Notes: generated by a model not told the origin, from the letters alone. DNA of 64,000 nt from Siphlonurus alternatus (GCA_949825025.1 OX463785.1:9301971-9365970), one strand, 5' to 3'; positions 10,847-22,685 are shown, counted from the stretch's first letter. Made by a program: numbers and translations.

Positions 10847-12712
10847 TTATTGATTTCTCCAAGTATTTTTAATTAAATCAGCTCCTTTCTCAGCAATCAT
10901 AAACACAGGACCATTTGTATGGGCAGTTGGAACAAAAGGCATTATAGACGCATCAATAACTCTCAATCCCTTAATTCCGTATACCTTTAACTCAGGGTCT
11001 ACTACTGCCTCAGGGTCATCTGCAGGACCCATTTTTGCTGTACCACATTGATGATAAATTGTAAATGTTAATTGACGAATAGCACACCTCCAATAATCAT
11101 CAGAATTAAAGGCAAATTTCTTACAAGCTGGTAAAGGAATATCATGTAATTTTGTACCAAATTGTTTAAAAGTTTCTTTTTGTGTAATTTCAATGGCAGC
11201 TTTAGTACCTTCAAGTAATACTTCTAAATCATTACCTTGTGTTAAATAATTATGTTGAATTAATGGATATTTTAATGGATTTTTAGTTTTTAACATAATT
11301 CTTCCTTTACTATTAGGTCTCATTAACATAGGGAAGATAGTAAATGCATCTTTCTTTTCCATTGGTTTATAAACTTCGTTATAAATATCATCCTTCATTC
11401 CAACACATTTATGTAATGTAACATCACTCACTACAGATCCTCCAATCATTAATAATTCCACATCAGGATAATCATCAGTGTAATTATTTAATTTTGTATT
11501 GATAAATGCTAATGCTTCTACACCCCCTGGTACACTTACAGGACCACGATGATATGCCAAAAAATCAATTAAACATTGTCTATCATCAAGAATACGATCA
11601 TTTACTAAAGACACTTCTTTGTTTATTAAAAATGTAAGTCCTCCTAAAGCAATATGATCCTGAAGATTGTATCCTACTTTAAGATCTTGAATTACAGGAA
11701 TTCCCAGTGATTTTAAGTGTTCTGCTGGACCTATCCCACTTAACATAAGAAGTTGAGGTGATGCTAATGCTCCTGCTGATAAAATAACTTCACGTTTAGC
11801 TTTCATTTGCATTCTACGACCATCTTTCATAAATTGTACTCCATATGCTTGTTTTGTATTAGGATCAATTAAAATTTTAGTAACAGTTGCAAATTTTGTA
11901 ACATGTAAATTTTTTCTACCAATTATAGGCATTATATAAGCTCTATTTGAACTTAATCTAGTACCATTACGCATTGTAGTTTGAATATATGAAAATCCTG
12001 TTTGTATTTCACCATTATAATCTAATATAGGATAACCATATTCTTCACCAGCTTTTAAAAAACTTTCAGCTAATGGTGTATGAAATGGAGGATATGAAAT
12101 TGTAACAGGACCACCTCTACCACGAATAGGAGAATTTCTATGTTCTGGAATATTTGTATCTTCAAGTTTCTTAAAATATGGTAATACATCATCAAAACCC
12201 CAACCTGGGTTACCTAAATCTCTCCATCCATCATAATCTTTTTTATTACCACGTGTATAAATCATATAATTAATTACACTTGATCCACCTAATACTTTTC
12301 CACGTGGAAATTTACATTGATTATTTTTTAAACCTAAACATGCACTTCCTTGAGACATAGTACGATATCCCCAATTAGTTTCTGTTAATTGAAAGAAATT
12401 AGCTAAGATTGGAACATCCATTATATAACTTTCGTCTCTTCCAGCTTCAAGTAAGAGTACTGTATGTGCTGGATTCTCACTTAGTCGGTTGGCTAACACA
12501 CAACCGGCGGTGCCTCCTCCTATGATGATGTAGTCATATTCTGTTAACATTCGAGCGTCTTTCACCCCTGAGTTCATGAAGCGAGTTCCTTCTTGTACTG
12601 CCCTGAAGAAAGCATCGAATACTCCATACTGGGCTTCCACCATTGTTGAGTAGACTGTCAGGAGGGTCACACTTATTGTTAGCCATTGTTGTAACGTCGG
12701 GGGGCGTGCCAT
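10847..12712 (-). CDS. GMC oxidoreductase 1 (glucose dehydrogenase [FAD, quinone]-like), secreted
   Basis: This intact 621-codon frame encodes a FAD-dependent oxidoreductase of the glucose-methanol-choline family, whose members oxidise an alcohol or sugar hydroxyl and pass electrons to a quinone or oxygen. The first 27 residues look like a signal peptide ending VEA, so the enzyme is probably secreted. The FAD-binding Rossmann motif GGGTAG is at residues 65-70, with an acidic LLLEAG strand end at 87-91. GMC signature 1 (RGKVLGGSS) is near 137-145 and signature 2 (GALASPQ...SGIGP) at 314-329. The catalytic histidine is H554 in YHQCGTAKMG. The second active-site position is H598 in TAHTNGP, where the neighbouring paralogue has Asn. 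Length is normal for insect GMC enzymes. The start is supported because, if exon 1 ends at 20311, an in-frame TAA falls at the splice junction just before the short leader. The substrate cannot be told from sequence. Codon use is very AT-rich except over the first ~85 codons. Confidence 0.95.
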   Translation of the reverse strand: MARPPTLQQWLTISVTLLTVYSTMVEAQYGVFDAFFRAVQEGTRFMNSGVKDARMLTEYDYIIIGGGTAGCVLANRLSENPAHTVLLLEAGRDESYIMDVPILANFFQLTETNWGYRTMSQGSACLGLKNNQCKFPRGKVLGGSSVINYMIYTRGNKKDYDGWRDLGNPGWGFDDVLPYFKKLEDTNIPEHRNSPIRGRGGPVTISYPPFHTPLAESFLKAGEEYGYPILDYNGEIQTGFSYIQTTMRNGTRLSSNRAYIMPIIGRKNLHVTKFATVTKILIDPNTKQAYGVQFMKDGRRMQMKAKREVILSAGALASPQLLMLSGIGPAEHLKSLGIPVIQDLKVGYNLQDHIALGGLTFLINKEVSLVNDRILDDRQCLIDFLAYHRGPVSVPGGVEALAFINTKLNNYTDDYPDVELLMIGGSVVSDVTLHKCVGMKDDIYNEVYKPMEKKDAFTIFPMLMRPNSKGRIMLKTKNPLKYPLIQHNYLTQGNDLEVLLEGTKAAIEITQKETFKQFGTKLHDIPLPACKKFAFNSDDYWRCAIRQLTFTIYHQCGTAKMGPADDPEAVVDPELKVYGIKGLRVIDASIMPFVPTAHTNGPVFMIAEKGADLIKNTWRNQ

Positions 12713-12740
12713 CTTGATGACCTATAACAATAAGATCGTA
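12713..12740 (-). other. Short 5' leader and splice acceptor of GMC gene 1
   Basis: Read on the minus strand, the bases before the ATG are TTATTGTTATAG followed by GTCATCAAG and then ATG. The AG (plus positions 12722-12723) is a plausible 3' splice site, leaving a 9-nt leader in this exon. The pyrimidine tract is short but T-rich. This means the gene has at least one upstream noncoding exon. Confidence 0.65.
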
Positions 12741-13162
12741 TTAGTATCTAGTTAATTAAAGTACGTACAAAAAATAGGCTCTCTTTTTTCAGTACCAAAT
12801 TTTTGCTTAGATTAAGTTGTTTATGAGGCAAAAGTACTGGAAATAAGATGAAATTATAACTGACTTCAAGTAACTTGAAGCCCATTGAGCACCTAAAAGT
12901 TTAGTGTATTGGATGATTTTAAAGTAAAAAAATTTCTATATTATAAATTGTCATGATATTAAATTCACATACAAAATAATACTATAATTCAATAAAGAAA
13001 AAAGAAAGGAACTTTTAAGTGACAAAAATTATGATTTAAAATTTAAAACTAAATAATTTTAATAAATTTAAGTCAGTATTTTTTTCATTTTTTTTTTTTT
13101 TTTAAATTGAAAGATGACATGAAACATTAAAAATATTTTTTACACGTAATGATAATATAATT

Positions 13163-13316
13163 GGGTGCGATTCACGAAGAAGTTAGCCAGATTTCTAACC
13201 ACGTTTAGCTTAACCACGTTTAACTAGGGTGGTTTAGCACGTAAAACAGGTATAGTTAAACGTGGTTAAGCTAAACGTGGTTAGAAACCTGGTTAACTGC
13301 TTCGTGAATCGCGCCC
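13163..13316. mobile_element. Foldback element of the GATTCACGAAG family, copy 1
   Basis: Ends GGGTGCGATTCACGAAG and CTTCGTGAATCGCGCCC. Arms include GGTTAAGCTAAACGTGG-type blocks repeated on each side around a centre near 13240. Confidence 0.75.
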
Positions 13317-14952
13317 AGTATTTCTATTTATTTAATAAATAAAATTTGCGTATCTATGCACTATTAATAAACAGTGGAAATACACATGCAACTCCAGCCA
13401 AAATCTTTTGTATTTTTTTAGAAAGGAAGTATTATGTATAGCAAATGTGTGATAATTACGTCATTAAAATTAAAGTGTATAAAATTTCACAAATATATTA
13501 GTAATAAAAAAACACAATTTTAAACAAGGATTTTTGTAAAATACTTTGTTCCTGCATCATAAAACAGTAATTTACAATAAGTTCAATGACTGTATTATAG
13601 TAAAGGTAGTCAACCGTGAGCTTTGCAGTGATGATGCATTTTCTGCAATGTGCTATTCACCTCTGCACATGCATACTGCAGAACTAGCAACCTATAGTAC
13701 ATAGTCCCGTTCAAGAGCAAGGTAATTTTCTATCAAGGTCACATATGCAGTAATCTCAATATAATTACTGCGTCATGCTAGGCAAGCAAAACAAAATGCA
13801 TACAAGGAATACTTTAATTATAATTAATTGCAGTTTATGATATTTATCAATAAATCATTATCTATTATTTATATATAGGGTAATAGTTTTAGTGGACAAT
13901 TTTCTTATATAAACGTTAATTATTTATATCTCAATTAAAATTTATTGTAGGTCCAATTAAACGTGACATAAACAAAATTAATAACTTGATATTAATCATT
14001 AATTTTATACGTACATGTTGTGAAATTAACTGAAATATTCGACCTTGCTTATTTTCTTTATATTGCATAATGTAATCTATTTTTAAGTTGCACATTGAAA
14101 ATATTCCCGCTTGCATGGCTTAATAATTTAATATTGCAGAATTTACTGTTAATTATTTTGTCATCAGGTCCAAAACAATTCTTTCGTAATTGATGAGTAT
14201 CATGCCATGCTATTTTTTACTATTTAATGTTTTCATCTTAAAATTTAATTATAAAATGTTAACTTTATAGGTTGTATTTATTCACGCAACATGAATTAAA
14301 AAAAAGTATGCAATATGTTTCAAAACAATGATTATTTTCATAATGCTTATTATTAGTAATAGTATTTATAGTAATAACAATAATATCCCCAATTAATTGA
14401 TTGAAAATTACTTTATTTTTTTTTTCTAACTTTAATTAGGAGAAATTCAATCAAAATTTTATTTAAAAATTCAGATCTTCAGCTATTTTATTAATTAATC
14501 TCTTTTTGGACATTTTTTTTTTAAATTTATGAAATGAAAAAATACATAAAATCATCAATTAATATAATTATAATTAATTAATAAACAAATTAATATAACG
14601 AGTATAGTTCATATATATTTTATAACATTCACTTTTACTAAAATCATGAGCATATATGCATATAGTGAAGGTATTTTTCACAAATGAATAACATAATATA
14701 TATCAATAATAGATGCGTCTTCAGGGCATGACTCTATCGTTACTTTGGTGTACGTGTTTTTTTAAACCATTTCACTTTCGGAACACATTGCGTGATAATT
14801 AAAGCGGAAGTCTTAGTAAATTTATTGACATAGGCTGGAGGTCACGTGACTTACAGAGAAACGTTTGGCTATTGACCTTCTAGATATAAACTGCATTAAA
14901 TTTAAGAAAATTTTAGAATTTATTACTATCGAGTTTAAACGTATATTATAAT

Positions 14953-17034
14953 CAGTGGTGAAAGTAAGCCGGTGCGCGCCAGTGCGCCGCACTGGTAAGA
15001 CATTTGACGCCAGTGCGGCGCACTGGTAAGACACTGATCGAAATTTATTAAAAATAATCAATAATTTTTAATAAAATTTTCAAAATCAGAGATTAAGTTA
15101 CTTTGTAAAACATTAATCATGCTCAAATAAGGAATGACAATTTTCTTATACTTCGTACTTTTGTCTCACGAAATTTAATTTACTCTTTAATTCTTTCGAG
15201 TTAAGGTAGAGATAATACAGATCAGCTGGCCCAATGCTAAAAAAATCCCATTCATAAAAATTATGAAAAAAATTTAAAATGTTCTCCTCTACATCCCCTA
15301 TCAGCAGGTAAAGTATCAGGTATACAAAAACGAGCTATAGTTTTCGAGTTATTAATTTTTAAAGTTGACTAATTTAACATGGAGAAATGGAACTTCCATG
15401 TTAAATTGGTCAACTTTAAAAATTAATAACTCGAAAACTAGCTCGTTTTTGTATACCTGATATTTTACCTACTGATAGGGGATGTAGAGGAGAACATTTT
15501 AAATTTTTTTCATAATTTTTATGAATGGGATTTTTTTAGCATTGGGCCAGCTGATCTGTATTATCTCTACCTTAAAAAGCTCCTAAAAGGAAAAAAAAAA
15601 AAAAATAAAATCAACTATTTACATACTATCAACTATTTATTAGCTATGTCAAGCTGACGATTTTTTTTTTATAGAAATAGTTTTTAATGTTTTTCTAAAT
15701 TTATTTAAATTTCTGTAGGCCTACTGGGTTGACTATTTTATCTTCGATTTTTATGAAGAGATAGATATTTACTATAGTATTAAATTTCTTTCAATATGTA
15801 TTTATTGTATTTTTTAATTCTTGAATGACTAATAAAATTAATTAAAATAGATTCAAAACATCTTTTGCTGATGATGCGTTACATATACTACACCACGAAT
15901 TTTATTACATTTTTTTTTTGTCTCATTTATTGCACAAAATTAACACATTTTTATTCAAATTAATTTTTAATTACAATTAAGTCAAGAGGCAAAGGGGGAG
16001 TGCCTCTTCTGGCCCACATACCCACCAAGGTTTAGAGGGTTCATTTACGCAAGGAGTTTAAAAAAATTAGGGCAAAGGATTTGGGATCGTATAGAAGATC
16101 AATCGCAGTCAGTGCTAGGTTAGTAAAATTAAGTCTTCGTCTCAAAAAATTCTTCATTATAGTAATGAATTTTTTAGAAAAGCAAACAAAAAATTTTATT
16201 CTCATTTTTTTTTTTTTTTTAAATGAGTTTGTAAAGAATAAGTGTAACAAAAATTTAGTCACATGCATAAAATGCGACTCATGCAAGCATTGCTAGAAGA
16301 GAGTAGATAGATAAATGCAGCCGCTATTAGGGCCGAGATGGCTGCACGTTTGGAGCATATTTAATATGGCTAGATTTTAATTTCTATCGATGACAAAGGG
16401 GAACAATAATTGCTACAAGATCTAGAGTAAATAAAAATTAATTACCGAAACAAATATAAACATTACAATTTATAATTAAAAAAAAGAATTCTCTCGCGTT
16501 TTTTTTTTTTTTTAATTCTTGTTCAAATAATTTTTTTGAGACATATTCAAAATATTAATTTAAATTTTAAATAATTGACGTAGTTGATTAAATTATAAAG
16601 CATCCCAAATCGTAAGAGTTAACTAAAGTATTTTTATTATATTAAATACTACTGTTATATGATCAATGAAGATCGAAGTGCTTTCAATTTAAATCACTAT
16701 ATAGGGATTTCCTTTCGTATTAATTTTTTTAAAAGCTATAATATTTTTAAAAAATTTTTTTTTATGAATTTAATGTTTTAATGTGATCGAAAATCAATCA
16801 CTCATTGCATTTTTTTTTTTTTTTTTTTTCAAAGTTTGGATAATATTATTTAATTTTACTCAAAATGAAGATATGCATTCAAATGTTATAAATGAATTTT
16901 AAACCACTTTTTAATATAAAAAAATAAAGCCACGCCCCTTTTTCCCAAAAAATCGCGCCTCCGGCGGGGGTTTTGGCCCTTCAGGCCTCTATCTGAGGCG
17001 CACTGGTAAGAGATTGTAACTACTTTCACCACTG
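14953..17034. mobile_element. hAT-like non-autonomous element, about 2.1 kb
   Basis: Terminal inverted repeats share CAGTGGTGAAAGTA at both ends. An exact 8-bp target duplication ATTATAAT flanks it (14945-14952 and 17035-17042), typical of hAT elements. Subterminal GCACTGGTAAGA occurs twice on the left (14989, 15020) and once on the right (17000), probable transposase-binding repeats. The right subterminal part is GC-rich (CGCGCCTCCGGCGGGGG). The interior holds the nested hairpin 15201-15575 and no intact transposase; short frames around 16041-16296 might be remnants but are not recognisable. Confidence 0.8.
15201..15575. mobile_element. TTAA-flanked foldback element (TTAAGGTAGAGATAA ends), copy 1
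   Basis: A 375-bp hairpin whose left end is TTAAGGTAGAGATAATACAG and whose right end is its reverse complement. The arms pair almost throughout around a centre near 15385 (ATGGAGAAATGGAACTTCCAT). It is nested inside the hAT-like element at 14953-17034. A sister copy is at 39370-39768. Confidence 0.8.
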
Positions 17035-17394
17035 ATTATAATTTACCTGAGATCATAAAACATTAGTAATTATAATAATTGCAAGTAATTTTAATAGAAA
17101 ATTGTGTATACAATTAAAAAGGTGATATATTTTTGTGCAGTTTTGGTGAAGGTTATTCCGGTTAACCTTAATATTGTGCAATTTCTGTTCCATATTATAT
17201 AGGAAATCACTATATTTATAGATAATTCGGTTCTGTCGAGTATTTGCCCCTTTTTTAAAGTTGGCTGCATCTTTTGACTATAAATTTTAGACAAGAAAAT
17301 AAAATGCTATTTTAGGACTATTTTTTTAATAGTCTAGTCTGCTTGTTTGATTATTTTTTTATTAAATCAATTAAAGATATAAGTATGGTCTGTA

Positions 17395-18165
17395 TGTTAT
17401 TCCTTTTGAAACCTCGTGTTTTATACAACTTTATATTTTGAAAGTGAAGATTAAAAATCTACTGCAGGGCTTGCATGAACTGTACACCAATACATCAATA
17501 ATTCTTTATTATTTTATGACTTCGGTGTACATAAATGAAATTTGTATACCACTGCTGTGAGCGTTGTCACGCAATTCCAGCATGGATGGACTTCAACATC
17601 TTTTGGAATATTTGTGCAACAAAAAATTTCAACTGCCTTGAAATAAAGGACCAAGAGATGGTGCTGACGTCTGAAAATTTTGCTCTTTGCATCGAGGATA
17701 CGGCAATACCTATAGCATGGGGATAATCACAAAAATTATCAAATTTTTGGGAAAGAAATCACTTACGAAGTTGAAATATTTTTTTATATTTGTCCAAAAG
17801 TATTTGACAACTAATTATGGTGTTGTCATTTCTGTAAAATTATGCTGTGGCTGCTGACGGAGCATTTACATGATTTTACAATGTTAATCATATACAGCAA
17901 TCCTCGCCAGACGCACGTAGTTCCAGCAGTTACCACTAGGTTTGCACTAACTTTATGACGCCATATCCTCGCCTCTAAAAAGTTACCTTCTTCATCCTTG
18001 TTAATCACCATGCTCTGTGTTATTCTTATGGGACATGGTGGTTAACAAGACTGCAGAAGGGAACTTTTCAGGAGGCGAGGAGTGTACATAGTGTTTAAAA
18101 TTGCATGTAAACTTGGTGGTTTATACGACACTTGTATTCTGAAGCGACGATATGCAGGTCATTTA
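17395..18165. other. GC-richer unrecognised segment inside the GMC1 leader intron
   Basis: The two ends share a diverged direct repeat (CCTCGTGTTTTATAC at 17412; GGTGGTTTATACGAC at 18115). Between them are a plus-strand frame of 63 codons (17535-17726) and a minus-strand frame of 61 codons (17826-18011), neither recognised. It may be a decayed mobile element with terminal direct repeats. Confidence 0.3.
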
Positions 18166-20310
18166 TAACAAGCTACTTCAATGAATTAAATAGTTTTATT
18201 GCCCCAAAAGCTCGCGGTTTTATATTTTATTAATTTTTTTGAATGAATTTATTAAAAGTTTATTCACAAATTTCTATCAAAAATGTCCCAACAAGTGTGA
18301 AATATATATAAATTAAATGTGCAAAATTTTGTTAGTAAAAAATACTATGTTTAACCTTAATTGCTATATTTGTATATAAAAAAATCGAGAAAAAACAAAT
18401 ATAGTCCGTCTATTAATTTTTTTGGAAACTAGGTTAAAACATTTTTTCATATGCCCTACCTCTGCAGTTTTCACTTTTTGTCTAATTATTATACACGTAA
18501 TATAATGTTGGAAAAAAAAATATATATAAAAAAATGATAAGTTTTGTGATTTTTTTATGATAAAAATAATATGATGATATTTTTACATTTATTTAGAAAT
18601 AAAACCTTCAACTATTTGACAATAAATTTATATTCATTTTTCAGAATGCATTTTTATATCATACGTGCGATTTTATTCAATTTTTTGTTACATGTTTATT
18701 AAATTAAGGTAATAAAAAATTGAACATATAAAAAAAATTAATAATAATATTTGAATGCCACTAAATTCACCTTCATATATTATGAGAATACAATAGTTCT
18801 AACTTGATATATACAAAAAGGTTGAAAATTGAATGTTATAAACTGAAACTTTCAACCTTATTGTATGAGTTTAGTTAGTTATAATAATACGAAAGGAAGA
18901 GAGTTCACGCTTTCTCTTGCTATATCAACGTAAGATCACGTATATATACTTTTTTTATTCTGATTTTATTTATGATAATTGTAGGGAAAGGGTATGAACT
19001 TGGCCCTCTAACGGTGACATAACAAAATAACCTTCAGATAAATCACGTACACGTATTCATGTCTTAACAAATTTGGTGCTAATTTCACGTGCTTTACAAT
19101 ATTTTAATGTGCAGTAGTTGATATTTCGTAAGATAATTATATTTTGAAGTAAAGGTCAAATAATAATAGTTATAATTATATCGTTGACAAATAGTATTTT
19201 TTTTTTATAACAATGGTGTATATTTATCAAAAGTTACAAAATTTTGTTAATAAAACAAATGAATGTCACCCTCCGTTAATTCAATTCTACTCTAATAAAC
19301 TTAAATACTTATGTAATATTTATTCTATTAAATTTTCTAAATTAGCGAAATGGGTGTGTTCAAAAAATATATGTGACAATATACTAATGAATACATTTAA
19401 TTCGACCATGGACATTTTCAAGTAACCCATATATTGAAATATTTAAAAAATAAACGTAATATGCAAATTCTATTTCTTATTGACAAATTTAGCATGATGT
19501 CACAGATACAATTTTGAAATGCACTTAGTTTTGCTACTTTTCCCACTCACAGTCAGAGCTTTATTTAAAAAAATTAAAAAAAATAAATAAATAAATGAAT
19601 TCATTTAATTTTCAATTCCGATGTTGTCTCGTAATATTTCGTCACCTATGAGGGCAAATAAAAATATCAAGTGACCTACTGCATATATGTATAAAGCTAA
19701 CCAGTAAGTATCCCCCGAGCATTAAACTATAACCGGTCTTGGTGCATGCATGGCAATATTGTTTATAAGTAATGATCACTATCTATATAAATTAAATGAA
19801 TCAAGAATTAAGATTTAATCGTTCATAGAATTACGATATAACATCAATTATATAAATGACTACATTAATAATTTTTATAGTAAAATCTTAATTTGATTGC
19901 CAAATTTTTATTGGTATGTTTTAATTAAGGAATGAATTTATTATTGACTGACAATGGCATAATTTAAAATAAATTTACTTCAATAGTATTGATTTAGTTA
20001 TAGAATATCTTCAAGTATCAAGTATGATTGAAAAAATATATCCATAAACTGGCATTTCTCTATTGGATCCAATAAATAAATAAAATCAAATAATTTTCTT
20101 TTATAAAATTAAACCATGCACTCTTAAAATTAAAATAATTTAATTCATAACTATTTAAAGAATATACCACGCAAGTTTTCTTTTTAAAATACTGAAATAC
20201 TAAATATTTTGTTATAAAAATAAAACCAAAATCCAAATAAATTTAAGAAAAATATAAAACGAACAAATCCAATACAAAAAAAAAAGTAATAAATGAACAC
20301 TTTTACTTAC

Positions 20311-20400
20311 TTATTATACTTTAAGATGAACTAACTCTATTGTTTCACACACTTTGAGAAGAGAACTATCACGATTCACGTATCGACTTGGACTCAACGT
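20311..20400 (-). other. Candidate noncoding exon 1 of GMC gene 1
   Basis: The minus strand ends this segment with AATAA followed by GTAAGTAAAAG, an excellent splice donor (GTAAGT at plus 20305-20310). The segment has no ATG on the minus strand between the TATA-like element and the donor, as expected of a leader exon. Joining it to the acceptor at 12722 puts a TAA in frame before the GMC ATG. The transcription start is estimated from the TATA-like position and is uncertain. Confidence 0.5.
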
Positions 20401-20545
20401 AAAAGTGGAAGTGTCGGGGCTGATATAAAGTTGCAGCGTGCCACCACGCCTTCTGTGGACTTTACTGACCTTGTCAATTTCCACCACTGCTACCGGCTTT
20501 CTATTGGCTACGTGACACATCTTCATATCTCCCATTGGTTATTTC
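20401..20545 (-). promoter_or_regulatory. Candidate promoter of GMC gene 1
   Basis: This stretch is clearly richer in G+C than its surroundings. On the minus strand it has two CCAAT boxes (plus 20534-20538 and 20503-20507, 31 bp apart), a CACGTAG element beside the second, a GGCGTGG box, and a TTTATATC TATA-like element at 20421-20429. The order fits transcription to the left into the candidate exon 1. A caution is that TATAAAG also reads on the plus strand at the same spot. Confidence 0.45.
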
Positions 20546-20840
20546 ATGACCTTGTAATTATCTAAGGGAGAATCCCTTACTTTTTTTTTTTTTTTTTTTT
20601 GTTATACTATACTTCCGTTATTTTTATATTATATACTATAAGGTATATATAAGGAAATTCCAATATTTATGATATAATTAGTACTCTTATATTACAATTT
20701 TTTTCCACTTGTATGGATAATTATGGTAATCAATACATTGTTTTTCTATAATGTCATAGGAAATTACAGTACACTCAATGAACTTATTGATGGCGTTGAT
20801 GGTGCAATCTTTTCAAATCTGTTATATAATTAAAATAAAT

Positions 20841-21059
20841 TTAAGGTAGAGACACAGAATTAATATTAATAGATATTAATTCTTTGGTAGAGATAACGCC
20901 GAACAGCTTTTCGACATACTTCCCTTTAATTAACATGCAAACCTTAGCAAATTCACAAAAATTCTGAATTTTTTTTTAGAGACAGATATTGGTGCTTAAA
21001 AGCCATGTTAATCAAAGGGGAGTACGTCGAACAGCTTTTCGGCGTTATCTCTATCTTAA
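20841..21059. mobile_element. TTAA-flanked foldback element, short and interrupted
   Basis: Ends TTAAGGTAGAGA and TCTCTATCTTAA flank a 219-bp unit. The left arm is broken by about 33 bp of AT-rich insertion (itself palindromic, AATTAATATTAAT), after which GGTAGAGATAACGCCGAACAG resumes and pairs with the right arm. Internal blocks match the element at 5684-6074. Confidence 0.65.
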
Positions 21060-21637
21060 TTCAAGATGAAACCTGAAATTTAATAATATGCATTTTTTTA
21101 AGACGTATAATAGCAACTTTTTTTACTAGTAAGTACTGGTATATTATTCTGGTGACATTTAAGGTATGATGCAGTGTTTTATAAATATATACACTTTAAT
21201 ATATACCACCTAGTTTTTTTTTATTATAATTTTACTCTTATATATGGACTTAACTAAATAAGAGGACTTAATTGGAGTTAACAAATTTCATCATTTCCAA
21301 GTATATAAAATAAGATGGTATTCAAGTCATTCCACTATTAGTTGCATGAATTCTGACACAAACAGCATTATATTTTTTTCAAAAGTACAAACATACCGAC
21401 ACCATTATTATATGGTGAAACTGTAGATGGCTCGTATAATAATTATGAAATGATGTAATCCTTTTTAATATATAACAATTAACAATGTTTTAAAAGAATT
21501 AAACTACGTAAAAATTTAGTAAAATTATAATTTATAATTTCAAAAATTTGATTAAAAATACACTATAAAATTAACATGGCATAAGTGAATTATTAAAAAA
21601 AATATTACTTTATTACAATGCACATATATTAATTGAC

Positions 21638-21886
21638 CTATTTTTTATTGCAGAGATGAACAACATTCAACATTTTTTCAATGATTTTTTTTTTTTTTTC
21701 AAAATTAAGGTCAGGAAGTACTTCTAAAAATTATTCAAATTTTAGGTTTGAACCCACGTACTTTCAATATTTTTTAAAAATAGTTCCTGTGATGAAAAAT
21801 ATAAAAAAAATCAGAGTAGCAAAATTTTTGCACCCCTCTATCCATTTCTGCAATAAAAAAAAATTGAGGTTGATACTCCCGCATTG
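21638..21886. mobile_element. CRE-hairpin family, diverged copy
   Basis: Ends TTTTTTATTGCAGAGATG and CATTTCTGCAATAAAAAAAA with GAGGTTGATACTCC at the right edge. The arms retain CAATATTTTTTAAAAATAGTTCC, AGAGTAGCAAAATTTT and GCACCCCTCTATCC. The central CRE region is lost. Confidence 0.6.
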
Positions 21887-22400
21887 ACTTTAACACATTA
21901 TATTATATTTTAATAAACATTTAGATACTTGATTGAAAACAAGAATTTTGATAGAAATTCACATGTTACCACATTACATGTATGATATATAATAATAATA
22001 ATAATTTAACATTTAAAATTCTGTATAATATTTTTAATTACTTATTATATTTTCCTCATGTTACATAATATAACAGTTGGCAGGTGATATTAACACAGTC
22101 CTATGTACAGAACAAAACGCAACGTGGAGTTACGCATATCATCCCTTTGAACAATTAATAATAAAGAATAAAAACATAACAATGATTCTAGTATAACAAA
22201 AAATGTAAATAAAATATCACTTGTAAAATAGTTCAGTCAAAATTTTATACATTTACAATACTTGACTAACCAAATAAGCATTTAACTTGGAATAAAACAA
22301 GGAACCATTTAGAGATCTAAGATTTAGTGGTAAATTGTTTCACAAATGACGAATCCTAATGTAAAAAGAGACTCTGAACTTGCAAAAGAAGGCAGAAACA

Positions 22401-22596
22401 ACAAACAATGGGGGACATTCACAAAGCACTTTAACCCCCACTTTAGCCCCGATTTTTAACCCTGGTGCTAAACATGGTACTAAACCAGGGGCTAACCATG
22501 TTAAGCTCATAGCTTAGCACCATGTTTAGCACCAGGGTTAAAAATCGGGGCTAAATTGGGGGTTAAAGTGCTTTGTGAATGTCCCCCCTTGTTTGT
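22401..22596. mobile_element. Foldback element, ATTCACAAAGCACTTTAAC family, copy 1
   Basis: Arms begin GGGGGACATTCACAAAGCAC and include TTAGCCCCGATTTTTAACCC and GGTGCTAAACATGGT, pairing almost perfectly around a centre near 22500. The palindrome extends outward as ACAAACAA/TTGTTTGT. The composition of the arms is quite unlike the surrounding DNA. Confidence 0.75.
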
Positions 22597-22685
22597 TACC
22601 TCTTCCATAAAGAGCTGCCTTTTCATCTATAAATATAATATATATTCTTTTAATATTTATACTTCCTGTCTTCAAAAACTATAAT

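Larger units (their letters stand above)
12722..20310 (-). other. Probable leader intron of GMC gene 1
   Basis: If the acceptor at 12722 pairs with the donor at 20310 this is a 7.6-kb intron in the 5' untranslated region. It carries a foldback (13163-13316), a 2.1-kb hAT-like element (14953-17034) with a TTAA-flanked hairpin nested in it, and otherwise AT-rich DNA. Other minus-strand donor-like sites exist inside it (near 17038 and 17762), so the exact structure is inferred and needs RNA evidence. Confidence 0.45.

Noticed and set aside
16041..16296. hAT transposase remnant inside the 14953-17034 element
   Set aside because: The short frames on both strands show no hAT dimerisation-domain pattern that I can defend.
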